Part shown: positions 35,484 to 43,392 of the stretch, piece by piece
Numbering within the stretch: position 1 is the stretch's first letter
Layout: each line of letters begins with the position of its first letter
Assembly (NCBI GenBank): GCA_946885915.1
Contig: CAMPHF010000008.1
Span: 1-64,000 of the forward strand
DNA from: an uncultured Idiomarina sp.
Lineage (GTDB): Bacteria; Pseudomonadota; Gammaproteobacteria; Enterobacterales; Alteromonadaceae
Direction: 5' to 3'
Length of the DNA stretch: 64,000 nucleotides
Notes under the pieces: model-generated
Databases searched by the model: none
The model's input: the letters and a program-made list of their open reading frames with translations, nothing else
Told to the model about the DNA's origin: nothing
Program-made: the position numbers and the translations under genes

Positions 35484-37339
35484 TAGCGGGTGGTTTCCTC
35501 GATTAATGTTGCTGTTTCCGCTTGTTCGGCATCTTTCAATAACACCACACTGACGCCTTGATAGGGCAAGTTCAAGCCAATACCTGCGGGTGCAAACGTC
35601 GGCTTACTGCCAAGTAAGGTTTGCCCGCCTGCCACCATAAGCGGTAACTGCACCGTTTGCGGCGCTCGGGCAAAGTTCGCCACCACCAGTAGCTGCTGCC
35701 CACCTGCTTCGCGCATAAAGCTCACCACCTGTGCTGGCCGCGAATTAGTCACTGGAATGAGACTCCCATGGGCAACGACGGGCAGTTTGTTGAGCCCCAT
35801 TAAGGCCACATAAAACTGTCTGAGTTGACGCTGCGCAGTGCTGAGTTTACCGCCATCAAAGGCGCCGTCATTCATCCACTGCTGGTGTGCCGGCACCCCT
35901 ATATAGTCAAAAATACTAGTGCGCGTTGGGTCACCAAATCCTGGTTCTTCGGAGCCGTCTTCGCCCACGGTTTGGCCAAAATACAACATGCTGGGGCCAC
36001 GGCTCACCAAAGTTGACACTGTCATGGCGGGTTTACCCCAATGCATATCTCCGGCAAAATCAGGGCTCGCCAAGCGCTGCTCATCATGGTTTTCCAAAAA
36101 GTGCAGCATGTGCGAGCTAATATCTGCCACTTCATCATGCACCGCTAATAATTCACTGGCCGGCGCACGGCCTTGAATAATGGCTTTTAAAGTGTCGTAA
36201 AAACCCACTTTGTCGTACAGATAATCCATTTTACCTAGCTGAATATAGGGCCGATACAACTCAGGGTTATACACCTCCGCTAACAAAAACGCGTCCGGAT
36301 TGGTCATTTTGATGCTGGAATTTAAAAAGCTCCAAAACTCGACCGGCACCATTTCCGCCATATCGTAACGAAAGCCATCAACGCCTTTTTCCAGCCAATA
36401 CTGGGTAATATCACGGAATTTATACCAGCTATCTGGCAGCTGTTTATCCTGCCAAAACGCATAGTGGGCGCGGTAATCAAGTTCGGCATAAGCTGCCGGT
36501 AACCGAGGGAAGTCATAGCTGCCGTCAGGTTTCACGCCATAATTAATTTTAACGGTTTCATACCAATCGTTGAGGTCAGGCTGGGCTTTGCGCGCACCGT
36601 TGCCGGTCCATTTTGCGGGGTTCTCACTGAACTCGCCATCTGCTTGAGGGTGCGGCAAGCCACCAAGCACTTCATAGGTGTCGGATTCTGGCACTTCAAA
36701 GGGCTGGCCTACCACGTAATAAAAGTTGTTGTCACGGCGGTAAGTAACGCTGGTGTCATCGTTCACCCCAAAATCTATCACCCCTGCAGGGGCTGATACC
36801 GATTCATAATCTCGCGCCACATGGTTTGGCACAATATCGATGATCACTTTCATATCGTGCGCGTGCGTACGCGCAATTAAGGCCTCAAACTCTGCTAAGC
36901 GCTGGGCGGGGTTTACGGCTAAATCAGGATTCACGTTGTAATAATCTTTAATCGCATAAGGCGAACCGGCACGGCCCTTCACCACATCAGGATCGTCGCT
37001 TGGTAAGCCGTACTCGCTGTAGTCGGTGACCGTGGCATGATGCGGCACGCCGGTATACCAAATGTGGGTCACGCCCAGCTCTTTAATACCTGCTAGGGCT
37101 TTATCGTTAAAATCAGCAAATTTGCCCACACCGTTTTCAGCCAAAGTGCCCCACGGCTTATTCGTCGTGTTGGTATTACCAAATAAGCGGGTAAACACCT
37201 GATACACCACCGGCTTTTGGCTTGTCGCCGGGGTTTGGTGTACCACTGCCATCGGCTCTGCTAGGGTTGGTGTCGTGAGTGTCACGACCACTAATGTAGG
37301 AAGCGCCACAAGCGCACAAAACCTTAGTCCTCGGTGCAT
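35483..37339 (-). CDS. Secreted alpha-amylase family protein (GH13)
   Basis: A 618-residue GH13 glycosidase with a signal peptide. Conserved regions are DIVPNHVA, DGFRYDMAE (nucleophile Asp), LLAEVYN (acid/base Glu) and FLENHDEQR (transition-state Asp), so the catalytic machinery is complete. It should cut alpha-1,4-glucans in the periplasm or outside the cell. The start at 37339 is chosen because GGAGG lies 8 bases upstream; a TTG five codons earlier is less likely. A terminator hairpin separates it from the upstream TonB receptor gene, so it is probably expressed by read-through or from its own promoter. Confidence 0.92.
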   Translation of the reverse strand: MHRGLRFCALVALPTLVVVTLTTPTLAEPMAVVHQTPATSQKPVVYQVFTRLFGNTNTTNKPWGTLAENGVGKFADFNDKALAGIKELGVTHIWYTGVPHHATVTDYSEYGLPSDDPDVVKGRAGSPYAIKDYYNVNPDLAVNPAQRLAEFEALIARTHAHDMKVIIDIVPNHVARDYESVSAPAGVIDFGVNDDTSVTYRRDNNFYYVVGQPFEVPESDTYEVLGGLPHPQADGEFSENPAKWTGNGARKAQPDLNDWYETVKINYGVKPDGSYDFPRLPAAYAELDYRAHYAFWQDKQLPDSWYKFRDITQYWLEKGVDGFRYDMAEMVPVEFWSFLNSSIKMTNPDAFLLAEVYNPELYRPYIQLGKMDYLYDKVGFYDTLKAIIQGRAPASELLAVHDEVADISSHMLHFLENHDEQRLASPDFAGDMHWGKPAMTVSTLVSRGPSMLYFGQTVGEDGSEEPGFGDPTRTSIFDYIGVPAHQQWMNDGAFDGGKLSTAQRQLRQFYVALMGLNKLPVVAHGSLIPVTNSRPAQVVSFMREAGGQQLLVVANFARAPQTVQLPLMVAGGQTLLGSKPTFAPAGIGLNLPYQGVSVVLLKDAEQAETATLIEETTR

Positions 37340-37371
37340 AAAATAAACCTCCAAACTCGTACGCTTAGGTA

Positions 37372-37400
37372 TAAAAAAGCCCCCAACCTTTGGGGGCTTT
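37372..37400 (-). terminator. Hairpin terminator after the TonB receptor gene
   Basis: AAAGCCCCC (37376-37384) pairs with GGGGGCTTT (37392-37400) around a 7-base loop, and on the minus strand the stem runs into TTTTTTA. It lies 27 bases beyond the receptor stop and 33 before the amylase start. It should reduce expression of the downstream enzyme genes relative to the receptor. Confidence 0.8.
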
Positions 37401-37426
37401 CTATCACCACCCGCTACCTAAACTAC

Positions 37427-40273
37427 TTACAGTTTGTAGCGGAAGCCGAACAAGTAAGTACGGCCATAATCTTGGTAATCGCGAATTTGCAGATCGTTGT
37501 CACCTTGCAGTGAAATGAACGGCTCTTCGGTAATGTTTTGCACTTGGAAGGTCAGCTCTAAGTTTTCCAGCCCAGCAATACCTGAGTCAGCAAAACTATA
37601 GCCTAACTGCGCATCCCAAATGGTCTCGCCTTGAATGGCTACTTGATCAGTTGAGAAGCCCACACCATAAATGTCGCCACGGAAGTCACTTCGCTTACGC
37701 ATGCTGGTACGCGCGCTGAATCCATGTTGCTCATAATATAAGGTGAAGCTTTGAATGCTATCTGACAAGCCTGGCAATTCAAAATCGTTACCGTTCGGAT
37801 CTTGAATATCCTGCTCGACACCGGTGTGGCTGGCCAAAATACCAAAGCCTTGTAGTGATTCGCTGAAGATATCCAGTGGTAACGCGACTGACAGCTCATA
37901 ACCCCACAGGTCGCCGCCACCGCCGTTGATTTTGCCTGAACCCGTACCGGTGCTATTTGGTGGAATTTCACCAGTGGCAGGGTTCGCAATACCTGTCATA
38001 TCGATTTCGTAGTTCCCATCAAAAATCCACTCGTTCAGATCTTTATAGAACACCGCTGCCGAGAAATAACCCGCTGGGGCAAAGTAATTCTCGTAGCTTA
38101 AATCAAAACCAGTGGCCTCTTTGGGCTCCAGTTGCGGGTTACCACCAGAAACTGACCAGTAGTTACCGTTTTCATCTGGCTGGTTGGCGTTGTACACCGC
38201 GCTTACCGAAGCGTTCATTTCATCCAAACGCGCCCGTGACAGGGTTTTTGCCACACCTAAACGTAGGGTTTGCTGCTCATCTAACGCAAAGTTCAAGCTT
38301 AAGCTTGGTAAGAAATGACCATAACTGTGATCAATATCAGTAGGTGCTGCCACCACCAAACCATCAACTACGTTAAAGGCATTACCTTGTGATGATTGCT
38401 CCGTGCGCACATAACGCACACCCACATTACCGGTGACAGGAATATCGCCCAGCATGGCATTGATGTTGGCTTGCACGAAGGCCGCCGTGATCTGCTCTTG
38501 CACCGTCCATGAACGAGTTAAGTGCTTAGGATCGGTTAAGCTTTCGCGCAGCAAATTGTAGTAGCCGTCGGCCACTAAGCCCCGAGTGTCGTAGGCAATC
38601 ATTTCGCCCATGCCAATAAAGCTTAAATCGGCCGTACCTAAACGATACTGATCGGGCACCGGCAACATACCGACGTTATCTGGGTAAGAGAAATCTGCCA
38701 ACGTTAGGTAATAACCTTCCGACACCTTGGTTTTTTCACGGTCGCGATAAGACACACCAAAATCAACGCTGCTAAACATATCGCTGTTCAGCGCTCGATT
38801 GGCCGCCAATTTCAGGGTTGTGAGCCCATCTTCCACTTCTGGGGCGTTAATAAAACCATCTTGGGCGGTATTTTCGAACGGCGTGCCTACTAAGCCATAT
38901 TCATTATTCAATGCCGCACTTGCACCCCAAGATAATGGGCCGCCTAACTGCATTAAATTGTAATCGCTGTAATCTAGCTGCGGTGAGAACACGGCGCCGG
39001 CGTTACCGCTGTTAAACTCATAACCAATGGTATCGGCAATACCATTGTTGTCGCCACGGCCAGTACCGGCATAGCTTTCGATACTCCACACTTGGCGTTC
39101 AACTTCAGAGCGGCTGGCATCGAACTCTAGCTTCCAATCTTGGTTCAGAATGTATTCAACGTTGTAGCCGAATTGAATCAGATCGGCAGCCCGTTCTTCA
39201 TAGTCATTACGGATGACCACGCGTTGGCCTTCGGTAACTGCGCTGGTAACAAAGCCCGTAGCGGGGTCAATGGTGGCCGTCGCAGGGTCGATTGAACCTT
39301 GGCCCCAGGCAAATGGCACTTCGATACCGCGTAAGATTTTTTCATCAACAAAATCTACATGTAGCGCATCGAAGGTCATGCTAAGCGCGCTGGAAGGTGC
39401 ATATTCCAACACCAACATGGTTGAATCACGCTCTAAGGTTGAGGTACGCACATAAGGCTTAGCGCCGCCTAAAATAGAGTAGGTGTCGCCTGCTTCGGTG
39501 GTAAATTCAGGATAACCCCACGCATTCCAGCGCTTTTCTTGGTTAGGCGAACTCATGCTGGTGTAAGCAAACGCCACCCCAAAGGTGTCGTCTGCAAACT
39601 GATCAATGTACGAAATAGTGCCGCGATAGCCTTTATCATCGCCATCAGGGTTCAGGCTACCCAAACTATTTTGCTCTAGCTGGCCGTTAAACTGAATCAC
39701 TTGCTCGCCCTTGCTGAGCGGACGCACGGTTTGCAAGTCAATCACACCGGCAATACCTTCGGCATCTAAGCTCGCATTTGGGGTTTTATAAACGGTCACG
39801 CCGCTCATAATTTCAGATGGGTATAAATCGAACTCTACGCCGCGGTTGTCACTAATAGACACCTGCTCGCGACCGTTAAAGGTGGTGGCACTTTCGTTTT
39901 CACTAAAACCACGCACGCTCACGCGTGAAGCGCGACCATCTAAGCGCTGCGCCGTTAAACCAGGCAACCGAGCAATAGACTCGGCAATAGATGAATCTGG
40001 CAATTTACCAATATCTTCAGCCGAAATAGCTTCCACCACTTGGCTTGAAAAGCGCTTCACGTTAATAGATTCAACCACACTGCGGCGGAAGCCACTGCGA
40101 ACCTCAATGACCTCGGCCGCTTTTTCTTCGTTGGCTTGTTCGTTTTGCTGTTGCTCAGTTTGTTGCTGTTGCTCGGCCGCTTGCACATCTTGTTGTTGCG
40201 CATAAGCCGCGTGGCTACCAATACCCGCGCTTAAAAGCGCTAGAGTGAGGATGCTTGGTTTGAACTTAGACAT
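37427..40273 (-). CDS. TonB-dependent receptor (TIGR01782 type), probable maltodextrin importer
   Basis: A 948-residue outer-membrane receptor. A signal peptide (about 1-25) is followed by a Gln/Glu-rich linker (about 26-53), a TonB box EVIEVRSGF, and the plug domain (about 65-190: EAISAEDIGKLPDSSIAESI, RVSVRGF). A 22-strand barrel ends in YLFGFRYKL with the terminal-hydrophobic signature. The family TIGR01782 is common in carbohydrate loci of Xanthomonads, Caulobacter and Alteromonads. The context of GH13, GH15, MFS and LacI genes points to maltodextrins. An operator-like palindrome lies 126 bases upstream of the start. Confidence 0.93.
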   Translation of the reverse strand: MSKFKPSILTLALLSAGIGSHAAYAQQQDVQAAEQQQQTEQQQNEQANEEKAAEVIEVRSGFRRSVVESINVKRFSSQVVEAISAEDIGKLPDSSIAESIARLPGLTAQRLDGRASRVSVRGFSENESATTFNGREQVSISDNRGVEFDLYPSEIMSGVTVYKTPNASLDAEGIAGVIDLQTVRPLSKGEQVIQFNGQLEQNSLGSLNPDGDDKGYRGTISYIDQFADDTFGVAFAYTSMSSPNQEKRWNAWGYPEFTTEAGDTYSILGGAKPYVRTSTLERDSTMLVLEYAPSSALSMTFDALHVDFVDEKILRGIEVPFAWGQGSIDPATATIDPATGFVTSAVTEGQRVVIRNDYEERAADLIQFGYNVEYILNQDWKLEFDASRSEVERQVWSIESYAGTGRGDNNGIADTIGYEFNSGNAGAVFSPQLDYSDYNLMQLGGPLSWGASAALNNEYGLVGTPFENTAQDGFINAPEVEDGLTTLKLAANRALNSDMFSSVDFGVSYRDREKTKVSEGYYLTLADFSYPDNVGMLPVPDQYRLGTADLSFIGMGEMIAYDTRGLVADGYYNLLRESLTDPKHLTRSWTVQEQITAAFVQANINAMLGDIPVTGNVGVRYVRTEQSSQGNAFNVVDGLVVAAPTDIDHSYGHFLPSLSLNFALDEQQTLRLGVAKTLSRARLDEMNASVSAVYNANQPDENGNYWSVSGGNPQLEPKEATGFDLSYENYFAPAGYFSAAVFYKDLNEWIFDGNYEIDMTGIANPATGEIPPNSTGTGSGKINGGGGDLWGYELSVALPLDIFSESLQGFGILASHTGVEQDIQDPNGNDFELPGLSDSIQSFTLYYEQHGFSARTSMRKRSDFRGDIYGVGFSTDQVAIQGETIWDAQLGYSFADSGIAGLENLELTFQVQNITEEPFISLQGDNDLQIRDYQDYGRTYLFGFRYKL

Positions 40274-40398
40274 AGTATTTATCCTGGTTGACCGTATTTT
40301 TTATTATGGTTTGGTGCCCGTCTTTACAGCGGTTACGGCGGGTCCTTGTTGTTGTCGCGGAAAATACTAACGCTCGTCATAAAATTCTAACAAATTTA

Positions 40399-40412
40399 TG
40401 CATACGTATTCA
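40399..40412. promoter_or_regulatory. LacI-type operator upstream of the TonB receptor
   Basis: TGCATACGTATTCA matches the perfect palindrome at 40628 in 13 of 14 positions, with a central CG typical of LacI-family sites. A second dyad, AGTGCT-A-AGCACT (40412-40424), abuts it. Confidence 0.7.
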
Positions 40413-40627
40413 GTGCTAAGCACTCATCAAGTTGTCATAAAAATGTGTTCATAAATTAATCAGAAACCGAGGGTGATTGCGGCTTACCTGTCTACAAGTG
40501 CCGAAATAGCAGTTTATTCAGCCATTGCTGTAAACATTTTTGAACTCACCAAAGTAGGATAATTACGTTTCTTCTACAGCCCTTATGATGCAAGCCTCAC
40601 AGCCCCTTTGCCTTATTTTATCGGCGG

Positions 40628-40641
40628 TGCATACGTATGCA
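40628..40641. promoter_or_regulatory. LacI-type operator upstream of the alpha-glucosidase
   Basis: TGCATACGTATGCA is a perfect 14-bp palindrome located 75 bases before the alpha-glucosidase ATG and 229 bases from the related site near the receptor promoter. The LacI regulator of this locus is the obvious candidate ligand. Confidence 0.75.
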
Positions 40642-40716
40642 GAATTTTTACAAGGCTTGATACCTTGCCTTATTCTTGGCGCCACAATAATTATAAATAG
40701 CGTTTCGGAGCAACAA

Positions 40717-42339
40717 ATGGTGAATCCGTGGTGGAAAGGCGCAGTGATCTATCAGATTTATCCGCGCAGCTTTCAAGATACCAATGGCGATGGCATTGGT
40801 GATTTGCGCGGCATTATTAACCGCCTAGATTACATTCAAAGCCTGGGTGTAGACGCCGTGTGGATTTCGCCGTTCTTTAAGTCACCCATGAAAGACTTCG
40901 GCTACGACATTAGCGATTACCGCGACATTGATCCTATTTTTGGCTCCCTCGATGATTTCGATGAACTGATTGCCGCCGCCCACGCCCGCAACATTAAGAT
41001 TATTATTGACCAAGTGCTGAGCCACACCTCGGATCAACATCCTTGGTTTTTGCAAAGCCGTGAATCACAGCACAACGATTTTGCCGATTGGTATGTGTGG
41101 GCCGATGCCAAACCCGACGGTACCCAGCCGAATAATTGGCTATCGATTTTTGGTGGTCCTGCCTGGCAGTGGGAACCGCGCCGCGGTCAATACTACTTAC
41201 ATAACTTTTTAACCGAGCAGCCCGACTTAAACTTTCATAATCCGGCGGTGCGCAAAGCCGTGCTGGAGAACGTCGAGTTTTGGCTGAAAAAAGGTGTAGA
41301 CGGCTTTCGATTAGATGCCATTAACTTTTGCTATCACGATGCAAAGCTGCGCGATAACCCCGCCAAACCCAAAGAAAAACGTCAAGGCCGTGGTTTTAGC
41401 GAAGATAATCCTTACGCGTTTCAATACCACTATTACAACAACACCCAGCCGGAAAACTTAGATTTTATGCGCGATATTCGCGCTCTACTCGACCAGTATC
41501 CGGGCACCGTTGCTTTGGGCGAAATTTCTTCTGAAGATTCACTCGCCACCATGGCCGAGTACACCAGTGGCGGCGATAAACTGCACATGGGCTACAGCTT
41601 TGAGCTGCTCACCAACGATTACAGCAGCCACTACATTCGTAGCACTGTAGAAACCTTAGAAGCCAAAATGCAAGAAGGCTGGCCCTGCTGGGCCTTTGGC
41701 AACCACGACGTAGAACGGGTGGCCAGCCGCTGGTCGGCAGATGGCAAAGTAAACCCGGCGCAAGTGAAAATGCTAACTGCGCTGCTTGGCTCACTGCGTG
41801 GCAGCGTGTGCATGTATCAAGGCGAAGAATTAGCCTTAGGCGAAGCCGCAGTGGCCTTTGAAGACTTACAAGACCCCTACGGCATAACCTTTTGGCCGAA
41901 CTTTAAAGGCCGCGATGGTTGCCGCACGCCCATGCCTTGGCAAACCGGTGACCACGCCGGCTTTAGTTGCGCAAAGCCTTGGCTACCCGTATGCGGCCGC
42001 CACAATATTGCCACCGTTGCCGAACAAGATGCCGACCCGCATTCAACCTTGAACGCCTTTCGCGAGTTTATGGCGTGGCGCCGCACCCAACCCGCTTTGG
42101 TAGGGGGCGATATTCGCTTTATAGAAACTGAAGAGCCAGTACTGGCGTTTTACCGCTCGCATGGCGAAGAGACGTTGCTGTGTTGTTTTAACTTAAGCGC
42201 TAACGCCGCATCGCTGCGTTTGCCAACTGAGGTGTCGCGCAGCTTTGCGGAGGCGTTGAGCCATCATAATGGTGAAGTACGCCACGGTGACTTGCAGCTG
42301 CCGGGGTTTGGGTGTTGGTTTGGGGTTGTTAACCGCTAG
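40717..42339 (+). CDS. Cytoplasmic alpha-glucosidase (GH13, oligo-1,6-glucosidase-like)
   Basis: A 540-residue GH13 enzyme of the alpha-glucosidase/oligo-1,6-glucosidase type. It begins WWKGAVIYQIYPRSFQDTNG, the family's usual N-terminus. Catalytic motifs are GFRLDAINF (Asp), ALGEISSED (Glu) and FGNHDVERV (Asp). There is no signal peptide, so it works on short maltodextrins or maltose already imported. The start at 40717 is fixed by GGAG 6 bases upstream and by family alignment. It is divergent from the receptor operon, and a perfect operator palindrome lies upstream. Confidence 0.93.
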   Translation: MVNPWWKGAVIYQIYPRSFQDTNGDGIGDLRGIINRLDYIQSLGVDAVWISPFFKSPMKDFGYDISDYRDIDPIFGSLDDFDELIAAAHARNIKIIIDQVLSHTSDQHPWFLQSRESQHNDFADWYVWADAKPDGTQPNNWLSIFGGPAWQWEPRRGQYYLHNFLTEQPDLNFHNPAVRKAVLENVEFWLKKGVDGFRLDAINFCYHDAKLRDNPAKPKEKRQGRGFSEDNPYAFQYHYYNNTQPENLDFMRDIRALLDQYPGTVALGEISSEDSLATMAEYTSGGDKLHMGYSFELLTNDYSSHYIRSTVETLEAKMQEGWPCWAFGNHDVERVASRWSADGKVNPAQVKMLTALLGSLRGSVCMYQGEELALGEAAVAFEDLQDPYGITFWPNFKGRDGCRTPMPWQTGDHAGFSCAKPWLPVCGRHNIATVAEQDADPHSTLNAFREFMAWRRTQPALVGGDIRFIETEEPVLAFYRSHGEETLLCCFNLSANAASLRLPTEVSRSFAEALSHHNGEVRHGDLQLPGFGCWFGVVNR

Positions 42340-42358
42340 CTGGAAGATAAATAGAAGG

Positions 42359-42847
42359 TTAAGGAAAGTTGGTCTTACCTTCTGTTACGCTCCACTTGAA
42401 TTTATATTTTTCAGCCGCTGCAGCAAAAGCTGGCTCTACATCATCTGGCGATAAAGCTGCAGTCTGAAGCGATATTTCAGTGTCTTTGTTTAATAGGCGA
42501 TCATGAAAGTAAATTGTCATACGTCTTGGATTTCTAGCGTAATCGATCGCTTTTATTGTATTCCAGAAGAACTTTTTCTTACCTTCTTTATAATTGAAAA
42601 CAACCCCAATACTATTGAGCAATATATAATTTGAAAATGAAATAATTTGATATTTTATTATCAGCCAAATAAAGTACGGCAATAGTGGTACAACCCCAAA
42701 GGCCAAATAAGCTCTCGCTCGAGACGGCACATAGCCTTCAAACAGGATTCTATATACTAAATCTGTAGCTAACCACATCATTCCCGCAAAAAAAATTAAT
42801 CCAGCGGACATTAGAATAAAAGTTGAGTTTTTAATGTAGTGTTTCAT
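42359..42847 (-). CDS. Hypothetical membrane protein, AT-rich
   Basis: A 162-residue protein I do not recognise. Two membrane helices (about residues 8-32 and 45-66) are followed by a soluble domain of about 90 residues. That domain's strand pattern (NYILLNSIGVVFNYKEGKKK, MTIYFHDRL) is reminiscent of bacterial PH-like domains such as YcxB. The DNA is visibly AT-richer than its neighbours, with several A/T-only stretches around 42590-42660, which suggests acquisition. It lies tail-to-tail with the alpha-glucosidase gene, with 19 bases between stops. Confidence 0.65.
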   Translation of the reverse strand: MKHYIKNSTFILMSAGLIFFAGMMWLATDLVYRILFEGYVPSRARAYLAFGVVPLLPYFIWLIIKYQIISFSNYILLNSIGVVFNYKEGKKKFFWNTIKAIDYARNPRRMTIYFHDRLLNKDTEISLQTAALSPDDVEPAFAAAAEKYKFKWSVTEGKTNFP

Positions 42848-42925
42848 TATTGACTTTTCTGCTACTCAGCGGCAATTTTGCCCGGGGTCGTAAAATTCCT
42901 TCCAAACAAAAATTAAAGGTATTGT

Positions 42926-43216
42926 ATGAAGTGCCCACACTGTAAATCGGCGAATCAGCCTTTTACTTTTCTTTTTAAGACTAAAGCTGATTGCAAAAGC
43001 TGTCAAAAGCCCCTTCGCATGAAACTATCAACGAAGCGAATTTTCACAGTTGGACTGGCTGTTTTCCTGGTTTATTTCGTCATTAAGTACATATCAGGCA
43101 TTGCCTTGCCAGCCTTCATAAACACAGGCGTTATAGTGGTTATCGCGATTCTGTGCTCGATGGAGTTGGTGCCGGTGGAAAACTCTGAAGAAAATGGTGG
43201 CCCCTCCCAGATTTGA
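42926..43216 (+). CDS. Hypothetical zinc-ribbon membrane protein overlapping the tRNA
   Basis: A 96-residue protein with an N-terminal zinc-ribbon pattern, CPHC-N14-CKSCQ (Cys3, Cys6, Cys23, Cys26). Two membrane helices follow (about 37-55 and 60-78). AAAGG 7 bases before the ATG supports it. Its last 22 bases are the complement of the 3' end of the tRNA-Ile2 gene, so the C-terminal residues GGPSQI are encoded by tRNA sequence. I cannot assign a function. It shares the AT-rich composition of the neighbouring orphan gene. Confidence 0.62.
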   Translation: MKCPHCKSANQPFTFLFKTKADCKSCQKPLRMKLSTKRIFTVGLAVFLVYFVIKYISGIALPAFINTGVIVVIAILCSMELVPVENSEENGGPSQI

Positions 43217-43270
43217 ACTGGGGACCAACCGATTATGAGTCGGCTGCTCTAACCACTGAGCTAAGGGGCC
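43195..43270 (-). tRNA. tRNA-Ile2 (CAU anticodon, lysidine type)
   Basis: A 76-base tRNA with encoded CCA. The acceptor stem GGCCCCT/AGGGGCC, D-arm GCTC/GAGC, anticodon loop CTCATAA and T-arm CCCAG/CTGGG all pair. The CAT anticodon alone could mean Met. However, the acceptor stem, D-loop AGTGGTTA and variable loop TGGTC closely match E. coli ileX (tRNA-Ile2), not elongator tRNA-Met. C34 would be converted to lysidine by TilS so that it reads AUA. The 5' end overlaps a perfect palindrome CCATTGCAATGG (43269-43280). Confidence 0.9.
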
Positions 43271-43307
43271 ATTGCAATGGGCAATGTATGGCAATACTGG
43301 AAGGTAA

Positions 43308-43341
43308 AAGCGGGCGCAGTATACAAAACCTGCGCCCGCTT
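43308..43341 (-). terminator. Terminator of the amidohydrolase gene
   Basis: AAGCGGGCGCAG (43308-43319) and CTGCGCCCGCTT (43330-43341) form a perfect 12-bp stem with a 10-base loop, followed by TTTTA on the minus strand. It lies 51 bases after the amidohydrolase stop and just upstream of the tRNA gene on the same strand. Confidence 0.8.
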
Positions 43342-43392
43342 GTCATGCGTGTTGTCGCCCACATGCCGCCCAACTGGCGGCTATTTAATCAA

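Larger units (their letters stand above)
40274..40716. promoter_or_regulatory. Divergent promoter region of TonB receptor and alpha-glucosidase
   Basis: This 443-base gap contains no gene. The apparent + strand coding extension from 40585 is not used: its start lacks a ribosome site and a GGAG precedes the ATG at 40717. The region holds two operator-like palindromes described separately. On the minus strand a weak sigma-70-like pair (TTGTTA about 40390, TAGTAT about 40366, 18-base spacer) lies just downstream of the first palindrome and could drive the receptor gene. No convincing pair was found for the glucosidase. Confidence 0.55.

Noticed and set aside
40130..40205. CAG/CAA-rich repeat near the TonB receptor start
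   Set aside because: It encodes an ordinary Gln-rich linker between signal peptide and TonB box; codons are mixed, so slippage control is not supported.
40585..40716. N-terminal extension of the alpha-glucosidase, possibly a signal peptide
   Set aside because: GGAG and a family-typical N-terminus place the start at 40717; the extension would run through the operator palindrome.
43195..43270. Elongator tRNA-Met
   Set aside because: The anticodon is CAU but acceptor, D-loop and variable-loop sequences match E. coli tRNA-Ile2 much better than tRNA-Met.
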